Shown here in pieces: positions 11,621 to 21,692 of a DNA stretch of 64,000 bases. Within the stretch, counting starts at the first letter, position 1. Each line of letters opens with the position of its first letter. The position numbers were made by a program, and so were the translations under genes. Where the stretch lies: contig NZ_KB976987.1 of NCBI RefSeq assembly GCF_000399685.1, positions 248,001 to 312,000 on the forward strand. The letters run 5' to 3'. This DNA is from Acinetobacter pittii ANC 4050 (GTDB lineage Bacteria; Pseudomonadota; Gammaproteobacteria; Pseudomonadales; Moraxellaceae). The notes under the pieces are model-generated. The model was given only the letters and a program-made list of their open reading frames with translations, searched no databases and was not told the origin of the DNA.

Positions 11621-12550
11621 ATGTTAGATCAGCTTCGTGCGATGGGTGTTTTTGCTTGTGTGGTTGAAAAAAGTTCATTCAGTGGTGCGGCACGTGAATT
11701 AGGAATTACAACAAGTGCGGTGAGCCAGCAGATTCGCTCCCTTGAGCATGAAATGGACGTAATTCTATTACACCGTTCCACTCGTAAACTTAGTTTGACA
11801 GAAGCCGGACAGGCTTTTTTTTCAAGCTGTCAAGAAATGTTGGCAGCTGCTGAAAGGGGAAAAATCAGAATTAATGAATTGAGGGATGACTTAATTGGGG
11901 ATTTGCGTATCGCAACAACTCCTGATTTAGCAGTTCAACACCTCATTCCTGCATTATCTCACTGGATGTCAGCTCATCGCGGTTTATCTGTGCATTTTGA
12001 AGTTGGGCATCGTTATATCGACTTAATTGAAGAACGAATTGATATTGCAGTACGCATGAGTTCTACTCCGGTAGAAGAAAGTAGCTCTGTCATTCCAATG
12101 GCTTTTGTCGATCAAATTTTAGTAGCTTCTCCAAGTTATCTAAATCAATCGAGTCCAATTGTGCATCCTCATGATTTAAGAGATCACGAGCTGTTGTCGA
12201 TTAATGTAATGAATGAATCACACAATTTCCATTTTCAGCATGTAAAAACGGGTGAAACGCTTAATGTTGAAATGCAAAGCCGTTTGCAGAGCAATAATTT
12301 ACAAGTTGCAAAAGCGTTATGTCAGCAAGGCCATGGAATTGCCCGAATTTTATATTTAGATGCTCAAAAAGAGTTAAAAAATGGCTCTTTGATTGAACTC
12401 ATGCCTGATTGGAAATTGCCAACTTTTACGTTGTATGCAGAAGTTGCCAAGCATGATCAACAACCCATGAAAATTCAGCGCTGTGTTGAAGCACTTAAAC
12501 AATATTTTAGTCAGTTAGCAGGAGGCCGAGCGATCCAAATCGTCCGCTAA
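11621..12550 (+). CDS. LysR-family transcriptional regulator
   Basis: DNA-binding regulator of 309 residues. The N-terminal winged helix-turn-helix (FACVVEKSSFSGAARELGI, then TSAVSQQIRSLEHE) is followed by a LysR substrate-binding domain of the CrgA/AaeR-like type. I use the ATG at 11621, which has GAGG six bases upstream; a TTG at 11609 in the same frame is less likely. Its position after the NlpD-like gene is where rpoS stands in many other gammaproteobacteria. No target is evident. Confidence 0.9.
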   Translation: MLDQLRAMGVFACVVEKSSFSGAARELGITTSAVSQQIRSLEHEMDVILLHRSTRKLSLTEAGQAFFSSCQEMLAAAERGKIRINELRDDLIGDLRIATTPDLAVQHLIPALSHWMSAHRGLSVHFEVGHRYIDLIEERIDIAVRMSSTPVEESSSVIPMAFVDQILVASPSYLNQSSPIVHPHDLRDHELLSINVMNESHNFHFQHVKTGETLNVEMQSRLQSNNLQVAKALCQQGHGIARILYLDAQKELKNGSLIELMPDWKLPTFTLYAEVAKHDQQPMKIQRCVEALKQYFSQLAGGRAIQIVR

Positions 12551-12569
12551 TTTTCTAAGACTAAAAGTA

Positions 12570-12599
12570 AAAGGGCCTGTTTATTACAGGCCCTTTTTT
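12570..12599. terminator. Bidirectional terminator between lysR and lonB-like gene
   Basis: AAAGGGCCTGT and ACAGGCCCTTT form a strong stem with a TTATT loop, followed by a T-run on the plus strand and preceded by A-rich sequence. It serves both convergent genes. Confidence 0.85.
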
Positions 12600-12600
12600 A

Positions 12601-15219
12601 TTACTTTTGTTTTAAGGTTGCAACTTCCTCTACACTTTCTTGCGGCAGATCTTCCGCAGTAAGCTCTTCATGCTTCTTGATTTTTTTCTTATTTTTCTTT
12701 TTCTTTTTTGATTCCTCTTCAACTTCAGCACCATCTTCGATTGCTTGCCAGTACTCAAGTTGTTCCATTACAGCCGCATAAATTGAGTGTTTGCTGTATT
12801 TACCTTTTTTATCAAGTGTACCTACTGGGCGAGCCATTAAGATTTCAAGTGCCTGATCAATCGTGTCAATCGCATGAATATGGAATTGGCCGCTTCGAAC
12901 AGCATCGATTACATCTTGGCGTAACATTAAATGCTGCATGTTTTGACGAGGAATAATGACACCTTGCTTACCAGTCAATCCTTGTAATTTACAAGCATCA
13001 TAGAAGCCTTCAATCTTTGCATTTACACCACCAATTGGCTGAACTTGTCCTAACTGGTTCATTGAGCCTGTAATTGCCCAAGATTGATCAATTGGTAACT
13101 GACTAATCGCAGAAATCAATGCTGAAAGCTCAGCTACAGTTGCGCTATCACCATCGACTTGACCGTAGCTTTGTTCAAATGCGAGGGCAGCAGAGAAGTG
13201 CAAAATTTGTTCACGACCAAAGTGAGCTTTTAAGAAGCTAGACATCAGCAACACGCCTTTTGCATGCAGTGAGCCACCGAGCTCTACACTACGCTCAATA
13301 TCAAGAATATCACCACCACCTTGATAAACAGATGCCGTCAAACGTGAAGGTAAACCAAATTCAACATCTGCATAATGAATAACGGAGAGGGCATTGATCT
13401 GACCTAGACGGTAACCTGAAGTCTCAATTAATTGAGTACCACGTGAAAGATCTTGCCAGTAAAGCTCTCTTAAATAGCCTAAGCGATATTGTCGGTGTTG
13501 TAGCGCTAGGTTGATATGTTGTTCAGTAACGATCTTATCATCAGCTTTAAACGCATGGTGATGTGCTTCTCGAATGAGATCACCCAAAGTAGAAGCATGC
13601 AATGATAATGAGCTTTGATCTTCTGCTTGTCGGCTAGAATCAGTTAATAGAGCAGCCAAAGCACTACGGTCAAACGGTAATAATTTATCCGCTTGCACGT
13701 AGTCAGCAATCAACTGCATATAAGCTTGTTCATTGGTTTCGTTACGTTGCAGGGTATCGGTAAAATCTGCACGAATTTTAAAGACACTGCCAAGTTCTGG
13801 TTCTAACTCCAAAATTTCATAATAAATTTCAGGCTCAGCCATTAAAATCACTTTAATGTCGAGTGGGATTGCCGCTGGTTCAATCGAAATACTGCCTGTT
13901 AAGGTGAGCATGTGTTCGAGTGAAGACAATCTAAGTTGCCCAGATTTAAGAGCGCGTTTTAAACCTTGCCACGCATAAGGTTGCTCTAATAACTGCTCCG
14001 CCTCCAGCATTAAAAAGCCACCATTGGCTTGATGCAAAGAACCAGGACGAATTAAGGTGAAATCTGTGGTAATTGTGCCGTTATGAGTGAGCTGTTCAAC
14101 ATGACCTAGTAAATTATAATGCGTTGGAAAGTCTTCAAAAATAACAGGAGCACCACTATTTGGCTTGTTCGCTACAATGACATTGGCTTGATAACGTGCG
14201 GGTACACGATTGAACATTGAAGGAGCAAAGTCGTCTTCATCTTGTTCTAAAATTAGTTCAACATTCTCAATAATATCTTGAGCATATTGTTTTAAATAAT
14301 CTTCAAGCCCTTTAACCTGACCATATTTATTTAAAATAAGGTCCATTCTTGGCATAACGACTTGTGTTGCAATGTCGCGATTTAAAACAGATACTTTGTC
14401 GCGAGCATCATCTTCTAAATCACCTAAATGTAAGCCAAGACGTTCCAGCTTTTTATCCATGTAGCGGATATTGGCTGCAATTTCGGCACGTTGCTTACTA
14501 TTAAGTGCATCAATTTCTGTTTGGGTGAGCTCTTGAACCTGATCATCTTTTAACTGCACAGGTACAAAGCCATGCTTTTCATTACGAGAGATGAGTTTTA
14601 AGTCGAGCTCTTCGCCTTCTTTGGTTAACTCGACAAGCGCTTCTTGCTGTTCATCTCCAGTTTCCTGACGAATTCTTTCAATACGATTATGATAAGTCTC
14701 GGCGCTAAAACGGCGTTCGAGCTGTTTTAAAATAATTTGCCAAGCTTGATGAAGTGCTTGTTGAAACTTTGTTCCTTGACCTGCTGGAAAACGTAGCGCA
14801 ATCGGTTGACGTGCCTGTTTAAAATTATAGACATACACCCAGTCATCAGGTGTTGGCATCGTTTTGGCGTGTTGTTGTAGCAAACGTTTAATCATAGTAC
14901 GTTTGCCTAAACCGGCAGTTCCTACAGCAAATATGTTATAGCCTGAATAGGGCAAAGAAATTCCTGCCTCTACAGATGCTTTAGCACGATCTTGACCTAA
15001 AAAGTTATTAAGCGGTTTGATGCGTTTGGTTGAAGCTGGAATTTTTTCAAAATCTGGAATATGTGTTAGTTGTTCGGGTTTTAAGGCTGTCTTATCTAAG
15101 GTCATTTTTATATCAGGTTGCTCAAAAGCTGAAGGAAATGCATTTACTGTGACGTTTGTGGTGTTTGTTTTAGCGAGTGATAAAGTTGAGATAGTCACTT
15201 GATCAAGTTTTTGTGTCAC
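12601..15219 (-). CDS. LonB-like ATP-dependent protease (YcbZ/LonH type)
   Basis: Cytoplasmic AAA+ protease of 872 residues, related to E. coli YcbZ. A Walker A-like GTAGLGKR lies at residues ~100-107, a long coiled-coil insertion follows (about 170-300), and the second half carries the AAA region and the Lon protease domain. The catalytic Ser lies in DGDSATVAEL (about residue 690) and the Lys in VNAKIEGF, giving the Lon Ser-Lys dyad. The C-terminus has a lysine-rich tail (about residues 835-850) that is unusual and low-complexity. The start codon is GTG at 15219 with a weak GGAT site. Confidence 0.88.
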   Translation of the reverse strand: MTQKLDQVTISTLSLAKTNTTNVTVNAFPSAFEQPDIKMTLDKTALKPEQLTHIPDFEKIPASTKRIKPLNNFLGQDRAKASVEAGISLPYSGYNIFAVGTAGLGKRTMIKRLLQQHAKTMPTPDDWVYVYNFKQARQPIALRFPAGQGTKFQQALHQAWQIILKQLERRFSAETYHNRIERIRQETGDEQQEALVELTKEGEELDLKLISRNEKHGFVPVQLKDDQVQELTQTEIDALNSKQRAEIAANIRYMDKKLERLGLHLGDLEDDARDKVSVLNRDIATQVVMPRMDLILNKYGQVKGLEDYLKQYAQDIIENVELILEQDEDDFAPSMFNRVPARYQANVIVANKPNSGAPVIFEDFPTHYNLLGHVEQLTHNGTITTDFTLIRPGSLHQANGGFLMLEAEQLLEQPYAWQGLKRALKSGQLRLSSLEHMLTLTGSISIEPAAIPLDIKVILMAEPEIYYEILELEPELGSVFKIRADFTDTLQRNETNEQAYMQLIADYVQADKLLPFDRSALAALLTDSSRQAEDQSSLSLHASTLGDLIREAHHHAFKADDKIVTEQHINLALQHRQYRLGYLRELYWQDLSRGTQLIETSGYRLGQINALSVIHYADVEFGLPSRLTASVYQGGGDILDIERSVELGGSLHAKGVLLMSSFLKAHFGREQILHFSAALAFEQSYGQVDGDSATVAELSALISAISQLPIDQSWAITGSMNQLGQVQPIGGVNAKIEGFYDACKLQGLTGKQGVIIPRQNMQHLMLRQDVIDAVRSGQFHIHAIDTIDQALEILMARPVGTLDKKGKYSKHSIYAAVMEQLEYWQAIEDGAEVEEESKKKKKNKKKIKKHEELTAEDLPQESVEEVATLKQK

Positions 15220-15384
15220 TGTTGATATCCAGCAAAAGAAAACGAAGGTTGAAGCTTAAAGGTATACAGGTTTAGCATAAAATATCAAGCAAACTTGCCG
15301 TTTTTATCGCCAAAACCAAATTGATTGCATAAAGAATCTTGAAAGCAATTGTAAGAAGAGTTTGAATAGGCACATTTATAATTT

Positions 15385-17571
15385 ATGGAAAATAAAAAAC
15401 GAATGACCACACAAGCTTCGGGTTGGGTCTCGGCTTTTAAAGCATTTTTAGATCGCCGTGCATTAATTATGCTGTTTCTGGGTTTTTCTGCCGGAATTCC
15501 AATTTTATTAATTTTCTCAAGCCTTTCTTTATGGCTTGGTGAGGCGGGCATTGATAAAAGTGCAGTCACTTTTTTTAGCTGGGCGGCTCTTGGTTACTCT
15601 TTTAAATTCGTATGGGCTCCTCTTATTGATGAGCTACCTGTGCCAGTCTTAACCAAGATGTTAGGCCGAAGACGAGCTTGGTTATTGATTGCACAGTGTT
15701 TGATCGTTTTGGCTATTTGTATTATGGCTTTCTCTGATCCTGCTTTAGGTCAAAGTTATCTTGTTCAAATGGCGGTAGGTGCAGTATTACTTGGTTTCTC
15801 GGCAGCGACCCAAGATATTGTAATTGATGCTTATCGTATTGAATTAGCAGAAACTGAAATGCAAACGGTATTGGCATCTACCTATAATGCGGGTTACCGA
15901 ATTGGGATGATTGTGGCTGGAGCGGGCGCATTGTTTTTAGCTGCCCACTTGGGAACGGCTAAAGGTAATTACATTTACGAAGCTTGGAAAACGACTTACC
16001 TAACTATGGCCGCCGTGATGTTGGTGGGTATTGTAACGACTCTGCTTGTTCGTGAACCTCAGGTAAATCGTGTTTATAAAAACTATAAGAGTAGTGATTA
16101 CTACCGTTTGGTGATCGTATTTTTTATTGCCGTTATTTCATTCGTAGTGACTTATATTTATTCGGGGCAAGTTACCGAAGCAATTTCACAAGCTGGCAAT
16201 ATTAAAGACAGTGCTGCATTATTTGGCTTGGAAGCACTAAGGTTTTTAACAGCAACTGGTGCAGCCATTTTTGTGGGTTACCTACTCGTTAAAATCGGTG
16301 TGGTTAACCAGCAAATGGCTAAAGAGACGTGGATTGCACCAATTCTAGATTTCTTTAAACGTTATGGTGTCAAACTTGCATTAGTGTTGTTGCTACTTAT
16401 TGGTTTCTTCCGTATTTCAGACATTATTGCTGGCGTCATCTCTAATGTGTTTTACCAAGACCTAAACTTTAGTAAAGAACAAATTGCAGAAGCAGTAAAA
16501 ATCTATGGTGTGTTATTTAGTTTAGTCGGCGGTTTCTTAGGCGGACTTTTAGCACAGCGCATCAACATTATGAAACTCATGTTTGTTGGTGCTGTTTTGG
16601 CAAGCTCTACCAATTTAATTTTTATTGGACTGGTAAAATCTGGTCAGCCTTTAGATATGGTAGATGTAAAAGTTGGTGGACATAGTTATCAAGTCAAGCC
16701 AGATGAAGTCGGGTTATGGAAATTAGAAGTCCCAAGCTCTGCTTTTAGCGGAACAAAACAAATCGAAGTAAAAGCTGCTTATGCTGCACAAAATGATGTA
16801 GCACCTGTCATCCGTACTCAGCCATTACTTACGGCTGAGTCAGCTAAATTACCTCTACAAATTTTACCTGTCATGGGGAATGATCAGGTTTCACTTAAAG
16901 AGGGAGAGGGAAGTGTTGTCGTCCGTGGACAATATTTTGGTCAAGCTTTAACTCCTACCCAAAAAATTATTATTAGTCTTGATGGGCAAAATTTTGATGC
17001 AAAAATGACTGATCAAAAAGGTGTTTTTAGTGCAGCCATTGATGCGAAAAAATTAGTCGCATCGACCAGTAAAGAGCTTCAGGTAGCTGTAATAGAGGGT
17101 GAACAAAAAATACTTTCTGCATCTCATCCATATGCTGTTAACCCAAATCTAAAAGCACCAAGTGAACTTGATGTGAATATTGATCCGATATCGTATATTG
17201 ATCCGCTTTCTGGTCAAACAGTTGAAATTAGCGGTAAGGTCATTAAACCATATAGTTCTTTATGGCTTTATTTTGCCATTATTGTCGATAATTTGGCTTC
17301 TGGTTTGGCTGGTGCAGCATTTATTGCATTCCTTTCAAGTTTAACCAGTGTTTCGTTCACAGCTGTTCAATATGCAATCTTTAGTTCACTCATGACACTT
17401 ACACCAAAACTTTTGGGTGGATATTCAGGTACCATAGTGAGTAATATTGGTTACCCAAAATTCTTTTTGATGACAACTATTATTGGTATTCCAATCTTGA
17501 TCTTAGTGGTTTGGGTTGGAAAACTGCTAAAAGATCATCAAGCACATGAATCAGAAAAGGCAGGTGAATAG
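15385..17571 (+). CDS. ampG: AmpG-like muropeptide MFS transporter with a large insertion
   Basis: Inner-membrane permease importing GlcNAc-anhydroMurNAc peptides for cell-wall recycling. The first ~430 residues match Amp[22 protein letters not shown], then [19 protein letters not shown], then LGRRRAWLL. At 728 residues it is much longer than E. coli AmpG (about 490). Residues ~430-610 form a hydrophilic, beta-rich segment that looks extracytoplasmic, before the last two or three membrane helices. gloA starts 2 nt after the stop, so the two are co-transcribed. The transport role is inferred from the family. Confidence 0.85.
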   Translation: MENKKRMTTQASGWVSAFKAFLDRRALIMLFLGFSAGIPILLIFSSLSLWLGEAGIDKSAVTFFSWAALGYSFKFVWAPLIDELPVPVLTKMLGRRRAWLLIAQCLIVLAICIMAFSDPALGQSYLVQMAVGAVLLGFSAATQDIVIDAYRIELAETEMQTVLASTYNAGYRIGMIVAGAGALFLAAHLGTAKGNYIYEAWKTTYLTMAAVMLVGIVTTLLVREPQVNRVYKNYKSSDYYRLVIVFFIAVISFVVTYIYSGQVTEAISQAGNIKDSAALFGLEALRFLTATGAAIFVGYLLVKIGVVNQQMAKETWIAPILDFFKRYGVKLALVLLLLIGFFRISDIIAGVISNVFYQDLNFSKEQIAEAVKIYGVLFSLVGGFLGGLLAQRINIMKLMFVGAVLASSTNLIFIGLVKSGQPLDMVDVKVGGHSYQVKPDEVGLWKLEVPSSAFSGTKQIEVKAAYAAQNDVAPVIRTQPLLTAESAKLPLQILPVMGNDQVSLKEGEGSVVVRGQYFGQALTPTQKIIISLDGQNFDAKMTDQKGVFSAAIDAKKLVASTSKELQVAVIEGEQKILSASHPYAVNPNLKAPSELDVNIDPISYIDPLSGQTVEISGKVIKPYSSLWLYFAIIVDNLASGLAGAAFIAFLSSLTSVSFTAVQYAIFSSLMTLTPKLLGGYSGTIVSNIGYPKFFLMTTIIGIPILILVVWVGKLLKDHQAHESEKAGE

Positions 17572-17573
17572 AC

Positions 17574-17975
17574 ATGCGAATGCTTCATACAATGTTGCGA
17601 GTAGGCAATCTAGAACAATCTTTAAAGTTCTATACCGAAGTATTAGGGATGAAGTTACTTCGTAAGCGTGATTATGAAGAAGGGCGCTTTACACTGGCAT
17701 TTGTTGGCTATGGCGATGAAGAAACCAATACCGTGCTTGAGCTTACCCATAACTGGGATACATCAAGTTATGATTTAGGCAATGCCTATGGTCATATTGC
17801 GATTGGTGTTGACGATGCTTACAAAGCGTGTGAAGAAATTAAAGCACGTGGTGGCAAAGTTGTGCGTGAAGCGGGTCCAATGAAAGGTGGTGTTACCGTG
17901 ATTGCATTTGTTGAAGATCCGGACGGCTATAAAGTCGAATTGATTCAACAAGATGCTAATGCGACTAATAACTAA
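17574..17975 (+). CDS. gloA: Lactoylglutathione lyase (glyoxalase I)
   Basis: Cytoplasmic Ni-dependent enzyme converting the hemithioacetal of methylglyoxal and glutathione to S-lactoylglutathione. The 133 residues cover the VOC fold, and all four metal ligands are at the positions used by E. coli GloA: His5, Glu56, His74 and Glu122. It begins 2 nt after the ampG stop codon. Confidence 0.96.
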   Translation: MRMLHTMLRVGNLEQSLKFYTEVLGMKLLRKRDYEEGRFTLAFVGYGDEETNTVLELTHNWDTSSYDLGNAYGHIAIGVDDAYKACEEIKARGGKVVREAGPMKGGVTVIAFVEDPDGYKVELIQQDANATNN

Positions 17976-18030
17976 AAATTGACTGTGACGCTTTAAGATT
18001 TAGTTCTTAAAAGTCTAGCTTTATTTTTTT

Positions 18031-18087
18031 AGCCCAGTATGATGAAGGCTTGACCAAATGGTCAATTTATCAACTGGGTTTTTTATT
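18031..18087 (+). terminator. Terminator after gloA
   Basis: Outer stem AGCCCAGT/ACTGGGTT encloses an inner hairpin TTGACC/GGTCAA and ends in a T-run. Located about 55 nt after gloA. Confidence 0.65.
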
Positions 18088-18114
18088 TATCTAAAATAAT
18101 CATAGGATATGGCT

Positions 18115-19080
18115 ATGCTGAAGTTATTGGCGCTTGATCGATTTACAATTTTATTGGTTGGAATGGTACTACTCGCAACATTCTTTCCAGTCAGTGGTCA
18201 AGCAGCGCAATATTTCAATACACTGACCACAGTCGCGATTGCAATTTTATTCTTTTTACATGGTGCGAAACTATCAAGAGAGGCGGTGATTGAAGGCATT
18301 TTGCATTGGAAAATGCATGTACTTGTCTTTGCATTTACTTTCTTTATTTTTCCAGTAATTGGTTTATTGGCTAAGCCCATTCTGTTACCTCTATTAGGTC
18401 AGCAGTTGTACTGGGGTTTTTTATTTATGTGCTTTTTACCCTCTACAGTTCAATCCTCTATTGCATTTACATCAGTGGCAAAAGGGAATGTGGCTGGAGC
18501 GGTGTGTAGTGCATCTTTTTCCAATTTGATTGGTATGTTTATCACACCAGTATTGGTGAGCTTTTTTATTTTAGGTCAAAGCCAACATGGGTTCGATCCA
18601 ACGGCTTCAATTATACAAATTACATTATTACTGTTAGTACCATTTATTTTAGGTCAATTATTACGTCCTTATATTTTCCCTTATATGGCAAAAGTTCCAA
18701 GTATTGTTAAAGCATTCGATCAAGGTTCAATTTTGATGGTGGTGTATGGTGCATTTAGTGGGGCTGTGGTTGCAGGGCTTTGGCATCAAGTGAGCTGGAA
18801 AACTTTACTCATTCTCACAATTGCATGTTCAGTGCTTTTAACGGTCATTATGCTATTAGCACTTTACCTACCGCGTGCTTTAGGTTTTAACCGAGCAGAT
18901 CAAGTCACGGTTTTCTTTTGTAGCTCTAAAAAGACGTTGGCAAGTGGTGTTCCGATGGCGCAAATCTTATTTATTGGTCAGCCTTTAGGTATGATTGTGT
19001 TACCTATTATGATCTTTCACCAAATCCAATTAATGGTGTGTGGGGTGATCGCAAATTACTGGGCTAAATCGAAAGATTAA
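18115..19080 (+). CDS. Bile acid:sodium symporter family protein (YfeH-like)
   Basis: Inner-membrane transporter of about 321 residues with nine to ten hydrophobic segments. It resembles the SBF-like/YfeH family: FLHGAKLSREAVIEG after the second helix, FLPSTVQSSIAFTSVAKGNVAGAVCSA in the middle, and FFCSSKKTLASGVPMAQILF in the C-terminal half, the paired crossover motifs of this fold. The substrate is unknown. I prefer the ATG at 18115 because AGGA lies 7 nt upstream; an ATG at 18109 in frame is also possible. Confidence 0.85.
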   Translation: MLKLLALDRFTILLVGMVLLATFFPVSGQAAQYFNTLTTVAIAILFFLHGAKLSREAVIEGILHWKMHVLVFAFTFFIFPVIGLLAKPILLPLLGQQLYWGFLFMCFLPSTVQSSIAFTSVAKGNVAGAVCSASFSNLIGMFITPVLVSFFILGQSQHGFDPTASIIQITLLLLVPFILGQLLRPYIFPYMAKVPSIVKAFDQGSILMVVYGAFSGAVVAGLWHQVSWKTLLILTIACSVLLTVIMLLALYLPRALGFNRADQVTVFFCSSKKTLASGVPMAQILFIGQPLGMIVLPIMIFHQIQLMVCGVIANYWAKSKD

Positions 19081-19104
19081 TTCGCAAAAAGAAATTATTT
19101 GACG

Positions 19105-19225
19105 TATAATGTTGCCCACTTGTTGTGCTTAGCTCTAACCCTAGAGGTTTCGGTGGGCCAAAAGAATGGTCTGTTGTGGTGTTGATCTGCTCATTTTGAG
19201 CCTGTCCTCAACTGAAGTTGAGAGT
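19105..19225 (+). promoter_or_regulatory. Structured leader of rpmE (candidate L31 autoregulatory leader)
   Basis: A TATAAT box (19105-19110) precedes a leader of about 160 nt. Several stems can be drawn: GCCCAC (19114-19119) with GTGGGC (19153-19158), enclosing CTCTA/TAGAG; GCTCA/TGAGC (19189-19201); and CTCAAC-TGAA-GTTGAG (19207-19222). Leaders that bind L31 are known in gammaproteobacteria; whether this one belongs to that class is inference. Confidence 0.55.
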
Positions 19226-19277
19226 GATCAATTGCGATGACAGCTTAAGCCTTTCTTCCAATTAGGAGTAATCGACG

Positions 19278-19502
19278 ATGCGCGCCGATATTCACCCAAA
19301 ATATGAAAAATTAGTTGCAACTTGTTCTTGCGGTAACGTAATCGAAACTCGTTCTGCTTTAGGTAAAGAAACTATCTACCTTGACGTATGTTCAGCTTGC
19401 CACCCATTCTACACTGGTAAGCAAAAGAATGTAGACACTGGTGGTCGTATCGACAAATTCAAACAACGTTTTGCTGGTATGTCTCGCTCTATCAAGCGTT
19501 AA
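19278..19502 (+). CDS. rpmE: 50S ribosomal protein L31 (zinc-binding form)
   Basis: Ribosomal large-subunit protein of 74 residues. Cys16, Cys18, Cys38 and Cys41 (TCSCGN and [15 protein letters not shown]) form the zinc site of the C+ type L31. An AGGAG site lies before the ATG. It is preceded by a long structured leader and followed by a strong terminator, so it is monocistronic. Confidence 0.97.
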   Translation: MRADIHPKYEKLVATCSCGNVIETRSALGKETIYLDVCSACHPFYTGKQKNVDTGGRIDKFKQRFAGMSRSIKR

Positions 19503-19517
19503 TACTGCAACACGAAA

Positions 19518-19548
19518 CAAAAAACGGGCTTTATGCCCGTTTTTTGTT
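19518..19548 (+). terminator. Terminator after rpmE
   Basis: AAAAAACGGGC and GCCCGTTTTTT form a strong hairpin with a TTTAT loop, 16 nt after the rpmE stop. The symmetry lets it also stop the convergent minus-strand transcript. Confidence 0.88.
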
Positions 19549-19565
19549 TTTAGCGTACCAGCCCA

Positions 19566-21692
19566 TTATTGGTCTTGTACGTCCGTTAAACGATCAAGTT
19601 TTTTCTGAAAATATTGGCCTTGCAAGAAACGAGTTTCTACATTCCAAGCATTTGCAAATGAGTTCATGTCATTAAGTTCACTTAGTAAAATCCCGACTGG
19701 TTTTACAGTCAAATAGTTCAGAACCTTTTCTTGTAAGCGAGTTAGCCCATCATCTGAGTTTAACAGCTCGGTTTTCTTCGATTGCAGTTTTAAATATTGA
19801 ACATCAAGTTGTTGCAATATTGATTCGCTATACATAGAAGAAGAGAAATCCCGAATCGAAATTTCTGCGCCATGTTGACGCAGGCGAGTTATGTGTTGCT
19901 GAGCAATTGCAAGATGAGGTTGAATCGCTTGTTCTGAAAATTGTAAAACCAATGGGCTTTCAAGCTTGCTACCAATAATGGTGAGTAGTTTTGAAATCAA
20001 CTCAGGGAATGACTTATCTTTGAGCAAGATATCAATATTCAGGTTGATAATCAGTTTAGCTTTAGGGTACTGAGTAATAAAGTTATGTAGTTGCTTACAC
20101 GCCTCGACCAAAATCCAGCGGTCTAATTGAATAGAAAGCTCACTGTCTTCTCTTAATTCAGCCAAGTCATTTATGTCATACCATTGTTCATCACTAATAA
20201 AACCACTAGTCACTTCATAGTTATGAGTTTCCTGATCATGCTTGTCGTAGATCTGCTGATATTTTAAATGAATTTCACTTCGCGTTAGTTGTTGCTTTAA
20301 TTGCTGTAATACAGATGATTGCAGAGGAGCATCAACGTGTTGAAGGCTTAGATCAAGCGATATAGGCGAGTTGGCAGGCTCAGCAGTGACAATATCAATC
20401 GTTGGTGCTAACTCAATTTCTGACTTCGCCTTAGGTAACTCTTGTTGATGAGTTTGATCAAGTAACTTTGTAAAGCTATCTTCATTTAAAGGTTCAGTTA
20501 TTGGGGCATAACTCAGCTTAAACTGGACCGAGTAGTTAAGCTCATTAATCTTTAATAAATGCTCTTTCTGCAAACTTTGCAGAGTAACCAGTTGAGAGTT
20601 AAGAACATTACTGTTTTCAGCTTGTAAAACGCCAACATACGCACCAAGTTCGATATTGAAAATCTGTATTTGCGCGTGCTCTTTTAAGAAACTTTGTAAC
20701 TGGTTGAAATATTGTGCAGGGGTTTGCCAATCTTGTTGAAATACTCGTTCTGGGCACTGATTTAAGCGAAACAAAATTAATGTATTCGCTTGAGCTGGGT
20801 AGCTCGATAGATGTCGATTAATTTGTTGCCAAGCTGTTTGTACACCATCACTCTTTTCGGAAAAGAGTGTATTTGCTGGTGTTGTTAAATCCAGTTGGTA
20901 GTCAATAGTCAACTGTACGGCATCTTCTTCCTGACTAGGAATAAACTCTAGTTTTAGCGCGTTATTACCTGAAATTGCTGTATGTTGGCTTTGAATTTCA
21001 AAACGTGCCTGATCGAATTGGCCTAATGAAATTTTCTTAAATCTTTGTTTAAAAACATTTAAATCATTAGGTTGTAAAACATCTAAGATAGGTAGACCAA
21101 TAATCTCATCTTCTTTTTTAAAGCCAAAAAGGTTGAGATATTCTGTATTTGCTTTGACATGCATGCCTTCTTGAAAAAGGGCAACTGCTTTATGGCTGTT
21201 ATTGACCAATGTCTGTGTATGGGAGTGAATTGTTTCTAACTCATTGGTCAGACGTTGTTCGGTTTGTAATAAATGACTATATGACAAGGTCCGAATAAGA
21301 GTGATATAGAAATAATCTAATGGTTCTAATGGAACTACATCATAAATGCCTTTTTGAATATAAGCCTGATATTGCTGAGGTTGATAATCTTCAGGTTGTA
21401 ATAATAAAACAGGTAAATTTGGCTGTTCAGATGCTTGAATGAGGGAGAGAGTTTGTTCAATTTTTAGATCATAAGCGCGACCAAAAATAATAGCATCCCA
21501 CGGCGTATTTAACTGTTTTTCAAAACTTTTTAAATCATCAAGTAATAATGCCTGAACTTGATAATCATTCCCCAATAATAAATTTAAAATCTGGTTATAA
21601 CGTAGCTGGTTGTCATCAATAATGAGTAAACGTGTTTCAGTACGTTTTAACTTTTTAGATAATAAAGAGTTTCTCACTTTAGTGCTTCCCAT
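19566..21692 (-). CDS. FimX-like REC-PAS-(GGDEF)-EAL protein, probably catalytically inactive
   Basis: Cytoplasmic c-di-GMP effector candidate of 708 residues. Order: receiver-like domain (about 20-135, with LLIIDDNQLRYNQIL), PAS domain (about 150-270), a degenerate GGDEF region without a GGDEF motif (about 275-430) and a C-terminal EAL domain (about 460-700). The EAL signature is replaced by YEVTSGF, and the DDFGTG loop reads RDFSSS, so phosphodiesterase activity is unlikely and nucleotide binding more likely. Domain order and length resemble Pseudomonas FimX, which controls type IV pili. It overlaps the end of the upstream PilZ-like gene by 19 nt, indicating co-expression. Confidence 0.78.
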   Translation of the reverse strand: MGSTKVRNSLLSKKLKRTETRLLIIDDNQLRYNQILNLLLGNDYQVQALLLDDLKSFEKQLNTPWDAIIFGRAYDLKIEQTLSLIQASEQPNLPVLLLQPEDYQPQQYQAYIQKGIYDVVPLEPLDYFYITLIRTLSYSHLLQTEQRLTNELETIHSHTQTLVNNSHKAVALFQEGMHVKANTEYLNLFGFKKEDEIIGLPILDVLQPNDLNVFKQRFKKISLGQFDQARFEIQSQHTAISGNNALKLEFIPSQEEDAVQLTIDYQLDLTTPANTLFSEKSDGVQTAWQQINRHLSSYPAQANTLILFRLNQCPERVFQQDWQTPAQYFNQLQSFLKEHAQIQIFNIELGAYVGVLQAENSNVLNSQLVTLQSLQKEHLLKINELNYSVQFKLSYAPITEPLNEDSFTKLLDQTHQQELPKAKSEIELAPTIDIVTAEPANSPISLDLSLQHVDAPLQSSVLQQLKQQLTRSEIHLKYQQIYDKHDQETHNYEVTSGFISDEQWYDINDLAELREDSELSIQLDRWILVEACKQLHNFITQYPKAKLIINLNIDILLKDKSFPELISKLLTIIGSKLESPLVLQFSEQAIQPHLAIAQQHITRLRQHGAEISIRDFSSSMYSESILQQLDVQYLKLQSKKTELLNSDDGLTRLQEKVLNYLTVKPVGILLSELNDMNSFANAWNVETRFLQGQYFQKKLDRLTDVQDQ

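Noticed and set aside
15285-15569. Minus-strand frame upstream of the LonB-like gene
   Set aside because: Antisense to the start of ampG, no ribosome site, no recognisable protein.
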